From Scenedesmus sp. ARA3 (taxonomy: Eukaryota; Chlorophyta; Chlorophyceae; Sphaeropleales; Scenedesmaceae), in NCBI GenBank assembly GCA_004335835.1, contig RWJK01001702.1:1-64000 (forward strand): 64,000 nt of DNA, read 5' to 3'. Of this stretch, positions 1-10,849 are shown in pieces. Position numbers and translations under genes: made by a program. Under the pieces are notes generated by a model. That model had not been told where the DNA came from. It ran no database searches and was given only the letters and a program-made list of their open reading frames with translations. Position 1 is the stretch's first letter. Every line of letters begins with the position of its first letter.

Positions 1-541
1 CTGCTGCTGCTGCCAGCGCTGCACTGACAGGATCTGTAGCAGCAGCAGCTGCAGCAGCGGCAGCAGCAGGGCCTGGCGTCTGCTGCTGCTGCTGCTGCAC
101 TGCCTGCTGCTCAAGCAGCAGCGGCGGCGGCGGCATGTCTCTGCAGTACCCAGGTAAGCCTGCCTGCTGCCTATCAACGACAAAGCTCCAGCTCCTGCTG
201 CTGCCAATACCAAAGCTGCTGACAGCACCAGCAGCAGCAACACCGGGTGAGCCGCCACCGCCGGCTCCTGCGCTGCTGGCAGCAGGTGCGATGCTGCCTG
301 CCCGGCTACCCCACCGGCCCCTGCCCCTGCCTCTGCCCCTGCCGCGCCCGCGGCCCCTGCCTCTGCCGCGGAATGTATTCGGCAGCGGCGGCAGCATACT
401 GCTGCGCTTCTGCTGCTTCTGCCGCCGCTGCTGCTCCTCCGTTGCATCGTCTGAGTCATCTGCCCCGGACTCTGCCCCGCCCGCATCTTCTGCTGCGCTG
501 CTGTCGCCGCCTGCTGCATCTGCAGCATCTGTGTTGGGCAG
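1..541 (-). other. Acidic, RG-repeat and poly-A/Q segment of the INO80 insertion
   Basis: The last INO80 exon in the window stays open from 692 to the window edge. It encodes an acidic stretch ([15 protein letters not shown], about 463-421), then about eight GR dipeptides ending in GRGRW (about 372-312), then A/G/S- and Q-rich sequence. It joins the previous exon in frame (TG|G), so it belongs to this gene. Acidic and RG-rich tracts often bind histones or nucleic acid in other proteins; any role here is inferred. Confidence 0.7.
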
Positions 542-3500
542 TAAGTCGCGCAAGCGGCGCGGCGGCTGCAGCGCTGCTGCTGCGAGCGCAGATACGCGCC
601 AGCTGGCGGCAATAGATAGCAGAGGGGGTGCACCTGCTGGGAGGGTGGGCTGCATGGGGCGGCTGTTGATGCCCAGCAGCAGTGCGCGGGACCTGCAGGA
701 CGCAAAGGATGACACCGATACATGCAGATGGCACACAACGTTTGGTGTGAAAGCGCCAGAAGAAAGGCGTGTGCATTGGCATGTGAAGGATGCATTTGGT
801 TTGTTGACATGCAATGGGTTAGAGATACAGCCTTTGCAGTGGGTTTGTGGATGTTGAAGTAGGATAGTTTCAGCAGCAGGAGGCAGCACCCTGCAGCATC
901 TCATAAAAACCGAGGTACAGGTCGCATCATAACCAGCAGCAGGGGCGGCTGTTGATGCCCAGCAGCACCGTCCGCGACCTGAAAGACACAAGATCAGCAA
1001 GGTGAGCGAGGTCGGCACATCCGGGACATGACCACAACAACATGTCTGACACAAGGCCAGCAGAAAGCTAAGGCGGAACAAGAGTGCGCGCTGGCGCGCA
1101 GTGACTGCACGACTGCAGAGGCAGCTGTTGCAGCGCAGTTGTCAAGGTGACATCCATCCAGGAAAGCTGCAACCAAACATAACACAACTCAGTTGGCACG
1201 GGCTGCGACACACCACACACCAACGATATGTTTGGGCACAGGGCTCACCAAGGGGCTGCTGTCAGGGCCGCCTGCTGGGCCACCAGCCCCGCAGCGCTGC
1301 ACACCAACGCCACGGGAGGGCTCAGCACAGGAGGGATCAGCGCACCCCACACGCTGCGCAGCAGCAGCGCCGCATCCGCCAGCCGCCGCTTGGCACTGCA
1401 CACCAGCGGCGGCAGCAGCTCCCCTAGCTCCTGCACATCTGCTGCTGCTGCTGCTGCTGGAGTGCCGCTGCTGCCGTCAGCAAGCAGCCGCTGCACCGCT
1501 GCAGCAGCAGGGCTGCCCTCTGGCTGATCTGCTGGCTCCAGCTTCTGCTGCTGCTGCTGGATTGTCTGCAGCAGCTGCCGATCCGCATCGCTCCACACAG
1601 CACGCTGCTGCCGCAGCGCCCGGCCTCTGCTGCTGCTGCATGCTGCGCTGCTGGCAGCAGCAACGTCGTCCACCAGCAGCAGCAGCCGCCGCAGCCGCAG
1701 CGACTTGCCGCTGCTGAGAGCAGCCTTGCTGGGCGGCAGCTGCAGCAGCTGCTGCTGCAGCTCGCTATGCTGCTGCTCAGCCACAACCAGCAACCGGCCC
1801 CCATGTGCATTGAATGACACTGCAGGAAGCGCTTTGCCTGCGCTCGACCCTTGCTGCCCTGCTGCTGCACCTGCCTCCTGCTTGACGGCTTGCTGGTGCC
1901 GCTGCTGCTGCCAGTGCAGCTGCCGCAGCTGCTGCACCTGCTGCTGCCACTGCGCCTCATCCATCCCGTACTCCTGCCAGTGCTGCTGCCAGGCTGCTGC
2001 TGCTGCTGCACCCCTCCTGCCTGCATAGGCAAGCTCCCAGGCCTGGAAAGGGTCTGCTGCTGCTACAGCCGCCACCTGGCCAGGGCTTAGGCCGCTGAAC
2101 ACTGCGAAGCTCAACCCTGAAGAGAAGCAAGGGTCTGACCTCGGACCCAACACCAACAGCTTGCTGCTGCTGCTGCTGCTGCAGCTGGGCTGGTCAGATG
2201 TACGGCCAGCTTCCTTGCCAGCTACCTTGTCTTGCGGCTGCTGGTGCTCAACCTGCTGCTGCTGCTGCTGCTGCAGTAGCTGCCGCACATGGCTCGCAGT
2301 GAACAGCTGCAGCCGCTGCCGCAGCCACAGCTGCCGTGCCCCCTCCAAGTGCCCACCCAGCACTGCAGCCGCTTGGCCCACCATCCCCTCGTTATATAAC
2401 AACCTGGGCAGCACCACGGCCAGGTGAGACCTGAACCCTGTGACCTGCACCCAGGGTATAACTGTCTGCTTGGGGGGCCGCCCGGGACCTGCTGGCACTG
2501 GCGGGGCGTTGTCTGCTGGGTTGTTGGCTGTGGTGCTTGCTGCAAAGGTGAAGGGCCAGCGCTCTGCCTGGCCTTCCATCAGCTCCGGGTGGTTGCAGAC
2601 CTGGCAGGTGGGATGGGGGAGAGGGCAAAAGCAGGCATGGGTGTTGAGAGGGTGAAGAGCAGCAGCAGGGGAAGCACGCACACATGATACTTGCACTCCA
2701 TCAGCTCCAGGTGGTTGTAGATCTGGCGGGTGGGCAAGAGCAGGCAGGGGGTGTGAGAGGGTAGGGGGCAGAGGTGGGGGGAGCAAGCACGCACATAGTT
2801 TGCGCTCCAGGAGCGCTCGGGTGTTGCAAACCTAGCGTGAAGGCAAGAGCAGGCAGCGGGTGTGAAGGAGGGCGGGGGGCAGAGGCAGGGGAAGCAAGCG
2901 CACATAAAGTTTGCGCTCCAGCAGCGCTGGGTGGTTGCAGACCTGGCGGGAGCGCAAGAGCAGGCAGGAGGTGGGCAGCAGAGGCTGGGTAAGCAAGCAC
3001 GCATGAAGTTTTGCACTTCTGGCCTTCCATCAGCTCAAAGTGTTTGCAGACCTGGCGGGTGGGCAAGAGCAGGCAGGGGGCGAAAGGAGGGGAGGCAGCA
3101 GAGGCAGGGGACGCAAGCATATATTTGTACTCAGGTGCCACGCAGAGGCAGCTTGTTGCTGCCCTGTCAGCAAAGGGGCTGTTGCTGTCTACCCGCGCCA
3201 CATCCTGCTGCTGCTGCTGCCATCACTGCTGTCACTGCTACTGCTGCTGCTGCTGCCACGTCCTCACCTTGCGCATCTGCATGATCAGCCCCATCAGCCG
3301 GCTGCTGGCGGCCGCGCTGACAGCAGGCTTGCCGGGCCGCCCCGCTGCGCCTGCTGCTGAGCGTGCCCCCATGGCCAGCAGGTCTTGCAGCGTGAGGTTC
3401 CTGCGCAGCGCAGCGTACAGCTGCGCCTGGCGGCGGCTGAGGCTGCAGCGCAGCGTGATCTGCGGGGCAGGAGGGCAAGCATAGAAGATGTCAGGGGCAT

Positions 3501-6500
3501 GTGGCTGCAGGTGAGCAGCGCAGGAAGCACTACGTAGTGAAGTTTGTGCTGCACGGCTGTCCGGTTGCGATGCAGAACAGCGTGTATTGCAGCTTGCAAG
3601 GTGCGAGAGTCGGCTTGCACCCCACAGGTCGCATACAGCTGTGCATGGCGGCGGCTGAGGCTGCAGCGCAGCGTGATTCAATGTGGGTGGAGTGGGTGGG
3701 GGTGGGGCTGCAGTGTATGGGGCCGATGGTTGTGGGGGAGCGGGGGGCAGGCAGGAGGGCAAGCCAGAGGAAGCATGAGGGGATGTGGCTGCTGTGAGGA
3801 GCACTGCAAGCAATGCAACGCGAAGCACGGAGCCGGCTGCTGCTGCTGTGTCTGCTCTGGCAGCGCGCAAGGCAACACATCACAGCACAGGGCGACGCAA
3901 CAGTCCCGAACACCGTGTGCATACCACGGACTGCGCTGCCAAACACACTCGCGCCTCTCACCTCGGTCTTGGGCACCATCTCGGCCACCACGTCCTTCTT
4001 CTACGCGCCGCACCAAAATCCAGGCAGATGCTCACTTTTTGCACTGTGCATGTATGCTGCGCAACACATCTAATGCCTCTCTTACCGCTGTCTTGGGCGC
4101 CATCTCGGCCACCACGTCCTTCACGCAGCACCCTAAATACACAGCAGCCGTACCCTTTGCAACATACACGAAGGCTGCCCTACACATTCAACACCTCTCA
4201 CCTCGGTCTTGGGCACCATCTAGGCCACCACGTCCTTCACGCAGCACCCTAGATATACACAGTTGCCGACTCTCTGCATTGTGCACAGCCACATCATCTT
4301 TACGCGCCGTGCATGCCGCAATACACATCTGCAACCTCTCACCTCGGTCTTGGGCACCATCTCTGCGACCACGTCCTTCTTCACGCGCCGCAGCATGAAG
4401 GGCCCCAGCACGCCGTGCAGCCGCGCCAGCTGCTGCTTGTCAAGGCTCATCTGCGGCGCGCCGCTGCCGGTGCCGCCCGCGCCCGCGGCCGCGTTGTTGG
4501 AGCCCTGCAGACATGTGGCAGCACACATGGCGGCGACGCAGAGGTTGTGAACGATGTCCGGTTTATGTGATGTGAATGTTTGGGGAATGTGATCAGAAAG
4601 TTACGTGCAGCATGCAGACGTTGAAGCTACACGGCCAATGCACAGGTGGCGAGCAAGCACCCGTACCAGGCACCCCTCACAACAGTCCAGACATGAACTG
4701 CGCCAAGCCCCACACCCTGGCCCCCAGCTCACGCTGGCACCACTACTCCTTGAACTGACTTTCAACAACATTTGGAACAACGCCTCACCCTTGAGAACCA
4801 CTCGTTGAAGGCGTCCCTGCTGTCGAAGAGCTGCGGCATGATGAAGTGCAGCAGCGCCCACAGCTCCTGCAGGTTGTTCTGGATGGGCGTGCCGCTCAGC
4901 AGCAGCCGGTTGCGGCAGCCAAACGTGAGCAGCGCACGCCAGCGCGCAGAGCCCGACGACTTGATGGCCTGGGGGCAGCGTGATAGCAGCGTAATGGCAG
5001 CAGCAAGCAGCATGGTGTGAGGCACAACAGCGTTGTGGAAGCCAAAGGTCAGCAGCTATTGATATGAGGCAGCGCGCGGACCGTGACGACTTGATGGCCT
5101 GGGGGGCAGCGTGGTGTGGCAGCAGCAAGCACAGGGGTTTGAGGCACAGCAAGCAGCATGGTGTGCAGTGAAGCAGCAAGTAGTCCGATGACAGCAAGCA
5201 GTGTGATGGCAGCACTCAAGGAGAAACCTCTGCTCATCAACACCCGACCACATGTTGCACACAATGTGCTTGGACACGATAACTCCGCCAAATCCCCAGA
5301 CGTTCATGCAGCCTCTACACAAACGCATGCACAGTGACGGGGTGATTAACTGTGCCACCATCCTGCGCCACCCTGCACAAGTGCCAGGCCACCGCCGCCC
5401 ACCATACCATGTGCCAACACTGTCTCTTGTCAACCAATAAATGCGCATCTAAACATGTGGTGCAGTCTCCTGTGCCAGCCCACCGCCAGCCCACCTGTGC
5501 CTCGTCCAGGATCATGAACTGCCACTTGACCTTGCGCAGCACCGCCTCATCAGCCACAGCAATCTGGTAGCTTGTCAGTGCCACGTGGAAGGGCGCGGCA
5601 CGCCCGTACAGCCGGGAGGGGGCCAGCAGCCGCCGCAGCGTCTTGCGGTCCGCCAGGTTGCCCCAGTACGGCAGCACCTGGCGTTTGCAGCAGCAGCAGC
5701 ACCAGTAGCAGCAGCATTGACAGGCCCTATCAGGTACATTGGTTTACAGCTATGAGATAGAATGCATCATCGCGGCGAAGCGTGATGCAGGTTCACTGCA
5801 CAGGCCAACGGCATACTTCACGGTGATATTCACGCGCTGGCTGCCATGTCACACCCAACTTCCCACCTTGAACCCTGGTGTGAAGCTGCTGAGCTCCTTG
5901 TCCCAGTTGTGCAGCGTGGAGGCGGGTGCCACCACCAGGAAGGGACCCCACACGCCACGCGCCTCAGCCAGGTGAGCTAGGAACGCCAGCGCCTGCAGCG
6001 GCAGCGGGGATTGCGGGTAGGGGTGAGGGTTAATGTGCAGGGGCGGCATGCAGCAACAGCATGTGCAAAATGGGATCACCAAGCCATCCTGTCGCCTCCG
6101 TTTCTGCTGAATGCTGTTGCTATTTCCGTTCAATGCCTTTCCTGTCAACCATGTAAGGAGTGCAGTGAACCTCTACGTGCGAACACGTTCCATCGTGTGA
6201 AGCCACCACGGCGACTGGCCTGCTGGCGTCATCACACGGCCCCACGCCGAAGCTACAAGCTACCCCCCTGCTGTCCAGGCCATTACATTTTGATGCCCTG
6301 CAACCTCAACAACCCCAAGCCCAAGATACCTCGCGCAACCAAGAGAAAATATCTTGCCCACCTGCACCGTCTTGCCCAGGCCCATCTCATCAGCCAGGAT
6401 GCCGTTCAGCCCCTGGTCGTACAGGCTGGACAGCCACTGCACGCCCTTCAGCTGGTAGCCCTTCAGGCTGCCCCTGAACCCTGACGGCTGAACCACACCA

Positions 6501-8070
6501 CTGGCCTCAGGCATTGTGGTAGGCTGAGTCAGATCCACCTGCTGCTGCTGCTGCTGCTGCTGATCTGGCGGCACACCCATGCCCATCTGCTGCTGCTGCT
6601 GGTCTTGCAAGATCTGGCTCGGCGCCGCGCCCACGGCAGCAGCGCCGACCGCATACTCCTGGTCAAAGGCAGCAGCAGCGCCCATCGCACTGGCAGCAGC
6701 AGCCTGCGCCTTGGCTGCTGCTGCTGCTGCCAGCCGGGCAGCCTCCGCCTCGTCATCTGCCAGATCAGCCTGCTTGATCCTGACACCTAAGCCCTGCAGG
6801 CTGAACCCTGCGCCACCAGCATCGCCACCAACCCGTGGCGCAGGGCTGCTGCCAAAACCACCAGCAGGGTTTACACCCAACGGGCTGAACCCTGCAGGGC
6901 CCGGGGAGGACCGTGCAGCACCCCCAAACCCTGGCGGCTGCTTCACTGGGGTACTGCCAGGTGTACCGCCAGCAGCAGCAGCAGTAGCCGCATCCCCAGT
7001 GCCCAGCTTGTTCTTCATAAAGTGGCTGTACAGCTCAGTCTGAGTCAGCAGGAAGTTCAGCCTCTGCTGCTGCCGGCGTGCCTCCCGCTCTTCTTCTGCC
7101 TTGCGCGCAGCCTCCGCTGCTGCGCGTGCTGCCGCGCGCGACGCACCCACCACCTCCCTACCTGCGGCGCGCCACCAGGCCTGGCCGTCACGCAGCAGCC
7201 GGCGCAGCGAGGCGCCAGCGCCACGCCTGCACAGGTGTGCACAACGTGAAATGTGCATGGACAGCAGCAGCAAAAGGCGGGCAAGTGGAGCGGGCATTGT
7301 TGTGAGGAGTTGTGAGGAGCGGGCGCGGCGTGACGCGGCAGCAAATGGGTGCAGAATATAACAGCAGCCAGTCACGTGCAGCCCTCACACATGATGATGA
7401 AGCGCAGGAAACATGGACACGTGCACGTCAGGCCGTGCTGCCGACAGCAGGGCAGGCCGCCAAGCTTGCGCCCAGCGCTAGTGCTGCTGCTGCTGCTGCT
7501 GCTGCTGGTCCTCACCCTGCTTCGCGTGCCGACTTGGCTGCGCGCAGGCGCAGCTCCCTTGAGCAGCTCTCAGCCAGCCGCTCAGCCTCAGCAGCCACAC
7601 CTGACGGAAGAGAGCAGCACAGAGCAGCACAGCACAGCACAGTGAACAGTCTGCACAGAACCGCAGCACATGCTGCGGCACAGCACAGCACTGCAAAACA
7701 CAGTGAGCCGCCAGTGCAGGGGTTTGAAATGTGCAGCGGTGCTGGCAATGCAGCACTGCTGCTGTCAGCAGGAGATAGAGCACCCTGCGGCGCTAGGAAA
7801 GTGGCAATAGCCGCAACTACTCCTCACACATACAGCACCAGGCAATGCCACACACATACACTGCAGCCTGTTGCAGGCAACGCTGCAGTCTTGCAGCGCA
7901 ATGCGCAGCCATTTCCTGCCCCGCACCTGCCCTGCGTGCCGCCGCCAGCTTTGCCGCGCGTGGCACGTCGCGCCGCACCAGCACCTGCCATGCCTTGGCT
8001 AGTGCTGCATCCTCCCAGGCTGCCTGCGCCTCGGGGGGCAGGTGCGCACCACGGCGGCGCTTGGCGGCAG

Positions 8071-8111
<41 letters not shown>

Positions 8112-9306
8112 TGGGGTGGCGCGAGGCAGGCAGGCAAGCAGCGGCAGCAGTAGCAGCAAGCATGATGAGCAAGTGCGTGTGCCGAGCATGGTGAGCAAGT
8201 GCGCTTGTGAAAAGATGATACCAGGGAGAAGTAACGGAGTGGCGGCTGTCCAGCATGGTGACACATGGCATGCTCAACAAATGCAGCTGGCGGCTGGCGA
8301 CCGGCAAAACAACACCATGACACCACCGACGCTGCACATCCTGCTGCAGCACATGTGACAGGATGGTAACAAACAGTGGAGTGTGCTGGGCTGGGAACCA
8401 GGATAGCCACGATCTTGCAGCTACAGCACATCTCAAGTGCTGCAATCAACACGATACAGTGCGCGCACTCTCTCACGCAGCACAGCGCGTCTCTACCTCT
8501 CCCTACCTGCTGCTCGCCGTCACCCACGCCAGGCACATACCACCACTGGCCACCACTGCCAGCCGCCAGCTCAGCAGCCAGCTTCTTCGCCTCCTTGCCA
8601 CACAGACCACCAAAGCCACCGCCGCTGCCGCTGCCGCCGCCAGCCGCCGCAGCAGATGCCGGCCGCTTCTTGCTGGCGCGCGCAGCCTCTGCTGCTGCCG
8701 CCGCCTCCTGCTGCTGCTGCAGCTGCTGGCGGTACTGCAGGATGCTCCAGTGCACGGTAGCAGGTGTGTCGAGTTCGGCTGCGGGGTGCAACTGCCGCTT
8801 GAATGCTGCTGCTGCTGCAGCTGGAGGTGGAGATGTGCCAGCTGCGTCGGCGTCCGCTGCTGCTGCTGCTGCTGCATCTTCTGTGCTGTCGTGCCGCTGC
8901 TGTGCAGCGCCGTCATGTGGTGGCACAGCAGCCAGGAAGTTTTTGCCAGCAGCCATCCACCTGCAGCAGCAGAGATCGGGCGTAACCGCACCGTCACTCA
9001 GCCGGAAAACAACAGCAGCACAACCAGCAGGGCTGCCGGGCTGCATTGCAGGAATGCAGCGACACAAGCATGTGTGTGCTGATGTGATAATAGCATACTC
9101 AACAAACAGTCTTCTATTCCAAACGTTGCCACATGCTCAAAAGATGGTATGCAGCAATGCACTTTGCGCAGAGAGCGGCATGCGCCCCACCTGCCGCGCA
9201 GCAGGCCCCTGATGCGTGCCGACTCCGCCAGCGCTGCCGCCTGCTGCAGCGACACAGGCTGCTTCAGCAGCTCAGGCGGCAGCACAGCCACGTCCTCATA
9301 CCTGAT

Positions 9307-9343
<37 letters not shown>

Positions 9344-10189
9344 GATGTGAGCCACACCACCTGGCACAACGCTTCACCAAAGCGTTGCTGCACCCTGCAC
9401 TGGACACAGGTGATGGAACAGGGCTGCTGCTCTTCTGTACAGTGGCTCTGGTGGTGTTGGGTGTGCTTGCTGGTCCCTTTCACTGCAGCTGCCTTGGCTG
9501 CCACTGCTGCCACAGCCAGCACACCAACTGCGTGTGCTGTTCCTTTTGCCGGTGATCCGCTACAACTGCTGCTACTCCCATGTAACACTATGCATGCTGC
9601 CTCCTTGCGTGCTGCTTCCTGGCGTTTTGCTTCAATGCATGCTGCTTCCTGGCTTGCTGCTTCTTTGCGTGCTGCTTCTCTGCTTGCTGCTTTTTGCATG
9701 CCGCCTCCTGACTTGCTGCCTTTCCTTGCACCATGCTGCTGCTGCCGCTCACCTGGGCACCATGCCTGTCTTTGCCAGGTCATCATACCACAGAGGGATC
9801 TTCAGCGACAGCCCACCGCCCAAATCCAGGCTGCCGTTGTCTGCAAGCACCAGCGTCATGCGCGCCCCAGCGCCCGCAGCGCCGCCAGCATTGAACCCAG
9901 CCGCTGCTGCTGCTGCTGCTGTGGGTGAGCCTGAGGGCGTGACACCAGCAGAAGTAGGCACAGACACCGGTGCCAACTGCGGACGCTGCTGCTGCTGCTG
10001 CTGCTGCTGCTGTGGTTGGCCTCCCGGGGGCAGCGGTGGCAGGCCTGGTTGTTGCTGCTGCTCCTGCTGTTGGAGTAGTGCTGTGGCTGCATTGCCATTC
10101 TCTGCTGGTTGCTGTTGTTGCTGCGGCTGTGGCGTATGCAGGTGGCCCTTGTGGGCTATGTTGCCACCTGCGCCGCCCCCAACGTCCAT
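1..10189 (-). CDS. INO80: INO80 chromatin-remodelling ATPase, 3' end beyond the window
   Basis: This is the Swi2/Snf2-type motor of the nuclear INO80 nucleosome-remodelling complex. Exons on the minus strand, 5' to 3': 10189-9753, 9301-9191, 8960-8507, 8071 to about 7862, 7600-7516, 7226-6362, 5992-5867, 5677-5495, 4968-4789, 4504-4343, 3459-3265, 2600-1249, 692 to below 1. The start is the first ATG, followed by a Q/A-rich N-terminus. Exons 4-6 carry the DBINO domain, ending in [15 protein letters not shown]. ATPase motifs follow: [11 protein letters not shown] (motif I), [22 protein letters not shown] (motif II), [15 protein letters not shown] (motif III), [10 protein letters not shown] and [15 protein letters not shown]. 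The last two exons are the INO80-specific insertion that splits the ATPase. It is unusually long and ends in an acidic tract and an RG-repeat. The C-terminal helicase lobe is not seen and should lie beyond position 1. The junction between exons 4 and 5 is uncertain. Confidence 0.
940..990 (-). repeat. Relic copy of an INO80 exon 5' edge and its acceptor
   Basis: The true exon begins at 692 after an acceptor and encodes [12 protein letters not shown]. About 286 bp upstream in the same intron, ending at 978, is a near copy encoding [12 protein letters not shown] behind an intact CAG acceptor (sense strand). It soon runs into a stop, so it looks like a duplicated splice-junction segment rather than a used exon. 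Confidence 0.7.
2570..3135 (-). repeat. Tandem array of an INO80 acceptor plus exon edge (about 110 bp period)
   Basis: The genuine exon starts at 2600 with [10 protein letters not shown], the conserved motif after the MQMRK exon. Four more copies of acceptor plus exon edge follow in the upstream intron, with boundaries at 2722, 2831, 2942 and 3051 (spacings 122, 109, 111 and 109 bp). Each keeps the AG of the acceptor and a diverged version of the exon start (for example [10 protein letters not shown] and [10 protein letters not shown]), followed by a shared T/C-rich intron stretch. Only the 2600 copy continues into the long downstream open frame, so I take it as real. Confidence 0.85.
3627..3800 (-). 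repeat. Diverged copy of the INO80 [10 protein letters not shown] exon edge
   Basis: The real exon (3459-3265) starts with [16 protein letters not shown]. Positions 3627-3677 repeat its first roughly 47 bases with few changes, about 218 bp further upstream in the intron, and partial similarity continues to about 3800. The acceptor AG is lost in the copy, so it is probably not spliceable. Confidence 0.65.
3955..4400 (-). repeat. Tandem array of an INO80 exon 3' edge plus donor
   Basis: The genuine exon ends at 4343 with [13 protein letters not shown] followed by a gtgaga donor. Three further copies of this end and its donor lie in the downstream intron at 4202, 4086 and 3962 (spacings 141, 116 and 124 bp). 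The 4202 copy has an in-frame TAG (4220-4222) in place of the E codon, the 4086 copy has two substitutions and a gtaaga donor, and the 3962 copy is almost intact. Only the 4343 copy is continuous with the upstream LGPFMLRRV sequence. Confidence 0.85.
5040..5170 (-). repeat. Relic copy of the INO80 AIKSS exon edge
   Basis: The real exon begins at 4968 ([10 protein letters not shown]) after a cccccag-type acceptor. A copy ending at 5098, 130 bp away in the preceding intron, reads AIKSSRSAR and then diverges. Shared intron sequence upstream (4996-5030 against about 5117-5166) shows that the duplicated block spans the junction. Confidence 0.75.
9309..9342 (-). repeat. CTG run just upstream of an INO80 acceptor
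   Basis: On the sense strand the intron ends in a run of CTG units, then TTGCATCAG, then the exon at 9301. The triplet run takes the place of a normal polypyrimidine tract. Confidence 0.8.
9594..9712 (-). repeat. Intronic minisatellite with a 15-bp unit
   Basis: Within the first INO80 intron, a unit like GCTGCTTCCTGGCTT (plus strand) repeats about eight times with small changes. In one minus frame it would read as repeats of the type REAAS/KEAAC. No splice-consistent exon includes it, so I treat it as intronic. Confidence 0.6.
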
Positions 10190-10849
10190 GTGACTCCCTA
10201 ACAGCTGCTGCTGCTGCTGCTACTGCTGCTTGCTGTGTGTGCAATAATACAGATCAGTGCCTGGCACTGCTGCTGCACCTTGTGTAGCATGAGCGTGAGA
10301 TGCACACGCGCTGTTTGCTGCTTGGGTGCCGTATACTGTGTCTGTCACTGCTGTGAGTCACAGCTCAGCCAGCAGTCTAACAGCTACAACAGATGCCTTG
10401 CTTTCAGAAGGACATGTTCTTGCCTGCAGCAGAACAAGTCATACAGTTGTTTGTGCAGCGGGTGCAACGGCGCAAGGTACATGCAGGTGCGCCTCACACA
10501 ATGGCATCATCACCAAGCAGCAGCAGAACAAGCGTACTGTAACTTTTATACGATCGACAATCTCTCACCAATTACGCTGTCCTCTGCATACCAAGCCAGC
10601 TAAGCAGTCCTGCTGCTGCTGCCACTAATGCTGCTACAGCACTGCTGTTCATGAAGTCGCCCTGGTGAACCCTACCGCCCACAAACTGATAACAATTACA
10701 GGCTTCTAAGAGATCATGTATGATCACCCTTCAACTGGAGGCTGGTCGCGCAATAAGTTCAAACTGAAACACGCCCGCTCGTGTGTTGTGTGCCATGTGT
10801 GTCCGTCCCTCGCTTTCTGCCTCATTAAGACATGATTTAAGCCATAGAA
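10190..10849. promoter_or_regulatory. Divergent intergenic region, INO80 and phytol kinase
   Basis: These 660 bp separate the start codons of two divergently transcribed genes and must hold both 5' UTRs and promoters. CTG runs lie next to the INO80 start. I see no clear TATA box or other named element. Confidence 0.4.

Noticed and set aside
1..1248. INO80 second helicase lobe within the window
   Set aside because: I looked for the helicase C-terminal motifs (the GLGINLTAAD and QAMDRAHRLGQ regions) in all minus frames and found none, so it must lie outside.
9590..9786. Repeat-containing minus frame with REAAS/KEAAC units as an INO80 exon
   Set aside because: The exon ending at 9753 with a gtgagc donor joins in phase to the exon starting at 9301, so the repeat lies in the intron.
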